NCBI RefSeq assembly: GCF_002499975.2
Contig: NZ_CP052766.1
Span: 2,666,001 to 2,730,000 of the forward strand
DNA length: 64,000 nt
DNA from: Alteromonas pelagimontana
GTDB lineage: Bacteria > Pseudomonadota > Gammaproteobacteria > Enterobacterales > Alteromonadaceae
Direction of reading: 5' to 3'
Both the position numbers and the translations under genes were made by a program. Positions 59,256 to 64,000 of this stretch are shown here, one piece after another (position 1 is the stretch's first letter; every line of letters begins with the position of its first letter). A model generated the notes under the pieces. It saw nothing but the letters and a program-made list of their open reading frames with translations, was not told the origin of the DNA and ran no database searches.

Positions 59256-59705
59256 TTACCCTTGTAATTGCTTTTCTTTAATTTCAGCCATGGTCTTACA
59301 GTCGATGCATAGATCTGCTGTAGGGCGAGCTTCAAGACGACGGATACCAATTTCGATGCCGCACTGATCGCAAAAGCCAAAATCGTCATCTTCAATGCGG
59401 CGCATAGTTTTCTCAATTTTCTTGATCAACTTACGCTCGCGGTCCCGGGTACGTAGCTCCAGACTGAACTCTTCTTCCTGAGCAGCCCGGTCAACCGGGT
59501 CAGGAAAGTTTGCAGCTTCATCTTTCATATGCGTAACGGTACGATCAACTTCCTGACGTAACTGATCACGCCAAGCTTTAAGCAACAAACGGAAATGCTC
59601 CATTTGCGCATCGCTCATGTATTCCTCATCAGGTTTCGCCTGGTACGGCTCAAGTCCTGCTAAGGCTAATAGTCCTATGGATTTCGTCTCTTTTCCTGTT
59701 GGCAT
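59256..59705 (-). CDS. dksA: RNA polymerase-binding transcription factor DksA
   Basis: This 149-residue ppGpp cofactor has the coiled coil with the DPVDRAAQEEEFSLELR tip (aspartates for secondary-channel action) and the zinc finger CDQCG with CIDCK. The start MPTGKETKS at 59705 has TAGGAG nine bases before it. It inhibits the stable-RNA type promoters with GC discriminators, such as those seen before tRNA-Trp and rplK in this window. Confidence 0.97.
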   Translation of the reverse strand: MPTGKETKSIGLLALAGLEPYQAKPDEEYMSDAQMEHFRLLLKAWRDQLRQEVDRTVTHMKDEAANFPDPVDRAAQEEEFSLELRTRDRERKLIKKIEKTMRRIEDDDFGFCDQCGIEIGIRRLEARPTADLCIDCKTMAEIKEKQLQG

Positions 59706-59917
59706 ATGCCACATCTCCTACACTACGACACCCAATAATGTCCCTGAAACCATCTATAGCAGAATGAATTCCTGCGGGCAATGTAAAGTGTCAAAGTAAC
59801 CTTCCCACTTGTGTGTTAAAAGCAAAAACACACCGCGAAGATGATGCCATTAAGGGCATCAAAAGGTGAAAACAAGGCGCAAATATGGAGATAGTTATTA
59901 AAAAATCAACTGATTTT

Positions 59918-60619
59918 TTACGTAATAACCGGGAGTGTTTGATTTACTGCGATTTTTTCTTTAGTAATCGAACATCCCACCGCGCAGATCTCTACGCCTT
60001 GTCGCCGCGCATGAGATACGGCGGTAGCGTATTCTGGATCAATTAATTCAGCAATCCTTACTTCCTGAATACCGGTGTGTTGTACACAGAACAATAATTT
60101 CGTCGATACGCCTTGTTTCGCCAGCCGCGCCAGTTCATTGCAATGTTTAAGGCCTCGACTGGTTTTTGCATCGGGAAAATAGCCAATACCGCTTTGCGCC
60201 AGCGTCACCGACTTCACTTCCATGTAACCAATGGTGGAATCTTCCTGCAGCATAAAGTCGAAGCGGCTGTCTGCTCCTGGTGGTGTGACTTCAGCTTTCC
60301 AGTGACTTACACAATTAAATAGAGGAAGGGACTTGTTATTTAGCGCCTCTGCTACCAGTTTATTAGCATTGTGCGTATTGATGCCTATAAAGTGCCCATC
60401 AAAATTCTGTGCCAGTTCCCAGGTGTATTTAAGTTTCCTTTTGGGGCTGGCTGATTCGCTTAAATAAACGGTAAAGCCTGGTTCTGCGCAATTTGTCATC
60501 GCTCCTGTGTTAGGGCAATGCGCGATGATTGTTTCACCGGATTCCAGCTTTACATCAGCGAGAAAACGTTTGTAGCGGCGAATAAGCTGGCCACGAACGA
60601 GAGGCGTAATAAACTGCAT
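59918..60619 (-). CDS. sfsA: DNA/RNA nuclease SfsA
   Basis: This 233-residue SfsA-family protein has LVRGQLIRRYKRFLADV, AHCPNTGAMTNCAEPG and the nuclease-like DFMLQEDSTIGYMEVKSVTL, ending with VGCSITKEKI. Named after sugar fermentation stimulation in E. coli; the fold is PD-(D/E)XK-like. It lies upstream of dksA, the E. coli order. A TGATGCC/GGCATCA hairpin (59842-59861) lies in the gap to dksA, without a T-run. Confidence 0.95.
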   Translation of the reverse strand: MQFITPLVRGQLIRRYKRFLADVKLESGETIIAHCPNTGAMTNCAEPGFTVYLSESASPKRKLKYTWELAQNFDGHFIGINTHNANKLVAEALNNKSLPLFNCVSHWKAEVTPPGADSRFDFMLQEDSTIGYMEVKSVTLAQSGIGYFPDAKTSRGLKHCNELARLAKQGVSTKLLFCVQHTGIQEVRIAELIDPEYATAVSHARRQGVEICAVGCSITKEKIAVNQTLPVIT

Positions 60620-60676
60620 AGAAAGCGCCGTGTAGATAAAAACCGATTAAGTGTACCAAGCTAAGAAGGAATTGAT

Positions 60677-61963
60677 ATGACTGATTTTTCTGTGTCGCTA
60701 ACGACTGAACAAGCGCCAACAACTTGGGGTGAAAATGCTCGCTTCAGTATAACGGATAATGGCGCCCACATTCATTTGCCGGATGAAGGCGATAATCTTC
60801 GCGTGATTCAACAAGCTGCAAGGCGATTGGACGGACTCAACATTCCCGGTGTTACATTGACTGGAGAATGGACCGCCGCTCAGCAATGGGCGTTTGCAAT
60901 AAGCTATACTCGAGCTCGAAATCCGGGTGAAATCCGCTGGTGCGAAAATGCAGATAAGACGGACCTGGCGCAGAAATACAGGGCGTTACTTTTCACCCGT
61001 AAGTTAGTTAATGATACGCCGGAAGACTTGTCACCGGAAAACCTGGCCAACCGCGCAGCAGAGTGGCTAAAGGAAGTAGGCGGCGATCATGTGACTGTCA
61101 CTCAGACTGTAGGTGAAGCACTGAAAGACGCGGGATGGGTAGGCATTTATAATGTGGGTCGCGGCAGTGAGCGTCCGCCGGTGTTACTGGAAGTAGATTA
61201 CAACCCTACCGGAAATTCAGATGCCCCTGTGAGCGCTGTACTTGTAGGAAAAGGGATCACCTTTGACAGCGGTGGCTACAGCATTAAATCCAGTGAAGGA
61301 ATGCTGGATATGAAATGTGACATGGGTGGTGCCGCCACAGTTACAGGTTCTTTAGGACTGGCAATATCTCAGGGATTAAACAAGCGGGTTAAACTGTTAC
61401 TTTGCTGTGCAGAAAATCTGATTAGTGGTCATGCTTATAAACTAGGCGATGTGCTGACTTATAAGAATGGTCAGACCGTAGAAATTGTTAACACTGATGC
61501 GGAAGGCCGCTTGGTTCTTGCCGATGGTTTGTTAGCCGCAACCGCAACAGGCGCACCTCTTATCATTGATGCCGCGACTTTGACGGGGGCCGCAACGGTT
61601 GCCCTGGGCCACGATTATCATGCAGTTTTCAGTATGGATGACGATGCCCGCGAAGCGATGCTGCAAAGCGCGAAAAATGAAGGGGAAAAATTTTGGCCGT
61701 TGCCCTTGGAAGCCTGGCACCAGGATCGCTGTCCTTCCGCGTTTGCTGATACGGCTAATAGCCGAGCGCAAAAAGGTGGTGGCGCTGGCGGTGCGTCCAA
61801 TGCAGCTGGTTTTTTATCCCGGTTTGTGAAAGCGGATGGAAAAGGCTGGATCCATCTGGATTTAGCCGCAGCTTACCATGGCAGTAGCACGCCAGAAATG
61901 CCTGTAGGCGCGACAGCTGCGGGTATCCGTTCAATAGCTCGATTACTGCACGACTACGCGTAG
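60677..61963 (+). CDS. pepB: Aminopeptidase B (M17 family)
   Basis: This 428-residue leucyl aminopeptidase-type enzyme matches E. coli PepB closely (TWGENARFSITDNG, VGRGSERPPVLLEVDYNPTG). Metal and catalytic motifs are VGKGITFDSGGYSIK, KCDMGGAATVTG and NTDAEGRLVLADGL. It is a cytoplasmic manganese/zinc hexamer that trims peptides. AAGGAATTGAT precedes the ATG. It diverges from sfsA. Confidence 0.95.
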   Translation: MTDFSVSLTTEQAPTTWGENARFSITDNGAHIHLPDEGDNLRVIQQAARRLDGLNIPGVTLTGEWTAAQQWAFAISYTRARNPGEIRWCENADKTDLAQKYRALLFTRKLVNDTPEDLSPENLANRAAEWLKEVGGDHVTVTQTVGEALKDAGWVGIYNVGRGSERPPVLLEVDYNPTGNSDAPVSAVLVGKGITFDSGGYSIKSSEGMLDMKCDMGGAATVTGSLGLAISQGLNKRVKLLLCCAENLISGHAYKLGDVLTYKNGQTVEIVNTDAEGRLVLADGLLAATATGAPLIIDAATLTGAATVALGHDYHAVFSMDDDAREAMLQSAKNEGEKFWPLPLEAWHQDRCPSAFADTANSRAQKGGGAGGASNAAGFLSRFVKADGKGWIHLDLAAAYHGSSTPEMPVGATAAGIRSIARLLHDYA

Positions 61964-61971
61964 TACGCTGT

Positions 61972-61999
61972 ATAACGCCCGCTGCGTTGTGGGCGTTAT
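61972..61999. terminator. Hairpin after pepB
   Basis: ATAACGCCC and GGGCGTTAT form a perfect 9-bp stem with a ten-base loop between the convergent pepB and small HTH-like gene. It lacks a T-run but is the only terminator candidate. Confidence 0.55.
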
Positions 62000-62008
62000 C
62001 TCACCTTT

Positions 62009-62191
62009 TCAAAGCCCGCCTAACCGTTCGGCTAACTGCTTATAACGTTCAACGTCAGATTTTTCAAATAGCGGCTTGCCCTGCGCATCAGTCTCTTTAG
62101 CAATCAACAGGCTTTCGCGTTCTAAACGCTCTACGCGAATTTCCTGAATAGCCAGATACGCGGCGACTTCTTCAACCGTCATCAAAATCAT
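62009..62191 (-). CDS. Small excisionase/MerR-like DNA-binding protein
   Basis: This 60-residue protein has a winged-helix-like start: MTVEEVAAYLAIQEIRVERL then LIAKETDAQGKPLFEKSDVERY, as in helix-turn-helix type 17 or excisionase-like proteins. The ATG at 62191 follows CAGGAATTTATT; a longer frame to 62242 is not needed. No phage gene or attachment site lies nearby. It is convergent with pepB. Function unknown. Confidence 0.65.
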   Translation of the reverse strand: MILMTVEEVAAYLAIQEIRVERLERESLLIAKETDAQGKPLFEKSDVERYKQLAERLGGL

Positions 62192-62535
62192 AATAAATTC
62201 CTGTTTATTGTCGATAGTAAAATTTAAGCGTAAATGCGACAATTTACTAGCTAATGTTTTGAATTTCGAAGAAAAGCCAGGACAGAGGTTTTATTGTCCA
62301 GGCGAGAACCAAAATAGTTGTAAATACGACGCGGAGATTTCTTCGCCGATCTTCCGGGGCATAAAGGGCCTGGTAAAGCCATCGAGGACATTTTAAGGTC
62401 GATAAGAAATACAGCTGATGAGTTTTTGGCTATTTATGTTTGTTTCTGCCTTCATTGCTTTCTAAAACACAGTAAACTTTTGCCACAGCGGCTTCCCAAA
62501 GGAAGACTGCCTATCTGAACTGGAGAACTACTGTC
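62192..62535. other. Divergent intergenic region
   Basis: About 340 bases with no credible gene. A nine-pair hairpin with one mismatch (GCCAGGACA with TGTCCAGGC, about 62276-62305) is the only structure noticed. Confidence 0.4.
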
Positions 62536-63138
62536 ATGGACACATGGTCTGCTGCAGTCATGCTTTTTCTAATTATGGACCCGCTGGGTAATTTACCGGT
62601 ATTTATGTCTGTATTAAAAATGATTGAGCCTAAGCGACGCCGAGTTATTCTTATTCGAGAGTTGCTGTTTGCGTTGTTGATCCTGGCAGTGTTTTTATTC
62701 AGCGGGCAGGCAGTTTTAGACTTTTTAAATGTAAAACAGGAAACGGTAAGCATAGCTGGTGGTATCATCCTGTTTTTAATCGCGCTAAAAATGATATTTC
62801 CTCAAGCTGGAAATCCACTGGGACTGGCGGTAGGTGAAGAACCATTTTTAGTTCCTTTAGCGATCCCCATGATCGCCGGACCTTCAACGTTAGCCGCCTT
62901 AATTCTGCTTTCCAATCAGAACCCTGAGCGGATGCTCGATTGGACTGTTGCCCTTGGTGCTGCCTGGTTGGCAAGTTCGGTGATTCTGCTTTTTTCGGGC
63001 CTGTTCCATCGCCTGTTAGGGGAACGCGGATTAACGGCTATGGAAAGATTAATGGGAATGATTCTGGTGATGATTGCAATACAAATGTTCTTGGATGGGA
63101 TTGGTCAATACTTTACCCATACTTCCGGAGTGCTTTAA
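62536..63138 (+). CDS. MarC/YhgN-family integral membrane protein
   Basis: This 200-residue protein has six membrane segments and the family motifs MDPLGNLPVFMSVL, VSIAGGIILFLIALKM and PLAIPMIAGPSTLA. It resembles E. coli YhgN. The family is not a proven transporter. The next gene starts immediately after its stop. Confidence 0.9.
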   Translation: MDTWSAAVMLFLIMDPLGNLPVFMSVLKMIEPKRRRVILIRELLFALLILAVFLFSGQAVLDFLNVKQETVSIAGGIILFLIALKMIFPQAGNPLGLAVGEEPFLVPLAIPMIAGPSTLAALILLSNQNPERMLDWTVALGAAWLASSVILLFSGLFHRLLGERGLTAMERLMGMILVMIAIQMFLDGIGQYFTHTSGVL

Positions 63139-63729
63139 ATGGGTCAAAACAAATTAAATACGTTTGCGCGAGTGCGTGAACTTTCAGGATGGAAAGCGGC
63201 CTCTTTCAGTGCAGCGTTGCTTGAAAGAATGTTGCCCAATTATTCACTTTTTTGCGAAGTGACGGATTTTTATGACCCGCAAGTCTGCCGTACCTGCCTT
63301 GATCTGATTTGGGAGTCGATTACTGCGCCGAAAAGCAAAATCAACTTCTCTTTGCAATTGGAAAAAGTGGAAGAAGCAACGCCAGATACAGCAGCGTACG
63401 ATACTTATGGTGTATATCCAGCCATAGATGCCGCAGTAGGTTTAGCTGCATTACTAGGCCTTTTGTTAACGCAGGATTTGCAAGGAGCGGTGGTGGTAAG
63501 TAAGTTGTCGCAAGGCAGCGTCGAGGCGTATTTACTTTCCTCCGGAGAGGCAGACGATGAGACCGTTAAACAGCACCCGTTAATGGAATTCGAAGTGGCA
63601 ATACAGCAAGAATTACTGGAATGCGTTGAACAAGGAACTGATCCGGGGCTAACAGCAAAAGCCCTGAAGAAGATCGCGCTGGAAGAGGGCATATCCAATA
63701 TCGGCATCGAGCTAGGTACGGCTTCTTAA
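63139..63729 (+). CDS. YjaG-family (DUF416) protein
   Basis: This 196-residue protein belongs to the YjaG/DUF416 family: WKAASFSAALLERMLPNYSLF, LDLIWE, and the YDTYGVYPAIDAAVGLAALLG stretch. Function is unknown. Its ATG directly follows the yhgN-like TAA with no gap, so the pair is translationally coupled. Its stop codon overlaps the rsmD stop on the other strand. Confidence 0.9.
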   Translation: MGQNKLNTFARVRELSGWKAASFSAALLERMLPNYSLFCEVTDFYDPQVCRTCLDLIWESITAPKSKINFSLQLEKVEEATPDTAAYDTYGVYPAIDAAVGLAALLGLLLTQDLQGAVVVSKLSQGSVEAYLLSSGEADDETVKQHPLMEFEVAIQQELLECVEQGTDPGLTAKALKKIALEEGISNIGIELGTAS

Positions 63730-64000
63730 TTTTCCAGGCCTGCGCAACGCACCACCATATATTCAAGCTGGCTGGTGCGCTTGTGTTTTACTATTTCCCA
63801 CCCGGAAGAAAGTGTTAATGCCGCTGCGTCAATTTCCTGTTCAATGTACAACAGTGAACCCGCTTTCAACAATTTCGCTGATATCAGCTGTTGGAGAGTA
63901 GGCATTACCAGATTGTGGTAGAAGGGTGGGTCAATGAAAACAATATCAAACTGCTGTTCTAGTTGCGATAGCACGGTCAAAGCGTCGCCACAATGAACTT
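63726..64000 (-). CDS. rsmD: 16S rRNA (guanine966-N2)-methyltransferase RsmD (partial, 5' end outside window)
   Basis: The last 91 codons of an RsmD-like N2-guanine methyltransferase are present. The catalytic (D/N)PP(F/Y) motif appears in FDIVFIDPPF, and LLYIEQE and WEIVKHKRTSQLEYMV close the Rossmann fold. The frame is open to the window edge. It methylates G966 of 16S rRNA in the P-site region. The convergent stop codons of rsmD and the YjaG gene share the palindrome TTAA. Confidence 0.88.
   Translation of the reverse strand, partial: VHCGDALTVLSQLEQQFDIVFIDPPFYHNLVMPTLQQLISAKLLKAGSLLYIEQEIDAAALTLSSGWEIVKHKRTSQLEYMVVRCAGLEN

Noticed and set aside
1..64000. CRISPR array, prophage or insertion sequence
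   Set aside because: No regular direct-repeat/spacer array, integrase, transposase or capsid gene was seen anywhere in the window.

Overview
The window is chromosomal DNA of a marine gammaproteobacterium, most likely Alteromonas or a close relative in the Alteromonadaceae. I infer this from the Alteromonas/Vibrio-like protein sequences, the moderate GC content, a proteobacterial dedicated sortase-type regulatory pair, PanP replacing PanD, and core gene order close to that of E. coli. No database search was possible; names rest on motifs, remembered family sequences and synteny.

Layout. Positions 1-5490 hold the complete ligase-associated DNA repair cassette. ATP-dependent ligase and MBL-fold exonuclease lie on the minus strand, and an Lhr-type helicase and the PdeM phosphoesterase diverge on the plus strand. 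The ligase runs off the left edge, and the helicase seems to start at ATT. Positions 5500-13870 carry agmatine degradation (aguA-aguB), folE with a long structured leader, small zinc-ribbon proteins, a ROK sugar kinase, a glyoxalase-family protein, an aldo/keto reductase, a lipocalin and a PhnA-like protein. Positions 13990-20590 hold pyrC overlapping a tandem periplasmic-binding protein, dbpA, an ACT-domain protein and an M13 metallopeptidase lipoprotein. An ABC exporter follows.

Positions 22980-40060 are the transcription/translation core in one block: tRNA-Trp, secE, nusG, rplK, rplA, rplJ, rplL, rpoB, rpoC, rpsL, rpsG, fusA, tuf. It carries recognisable ribosomal-protein leaders, promoters and terminators. 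There is no tuf upstream of secE, and no S10 operon follows tuf. A gene-poor scar of about 1.7 kb (40055-41710) comes next, with a copy of a dispersed repeat and a decayed lipoprotein/lyase-like gene.

Positions 41950-49220 hold a CstA-type transporter, a CNNM/CBS protein, and the PdsS-PdsR two-component pair with PdsO, without the sortase and target protein that normally accompany them. Positions 49530-60620 reproduce the E. coli yadG-yadH to sfsA neighbourhood (yadG, yadH, panC, panB, folK, pcnB, gluQ, dksA, sfsA). A TrmB-like methyltransferase, a degenerate EAL protein and the PLP-dependent decarboxylase PanP sit where E. coli has panD. The right end has pepB, a tiny DNA-binding-like protein, a MarC/YhgN membrane protein, a YjaG homologue and the C-terminal part of rsmD.

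Most of the window is ordinary core genome. The points most worth a second look are the two probable ATT starts (helicase and pcnB), the structured folE leader, the orphan Pds module, the dispersed 95-bp repeat, the multiply broken gene after tuf, the palindromic element at 45137-45249, and the stacked promoter/terminator arrangement in front of rpsL.
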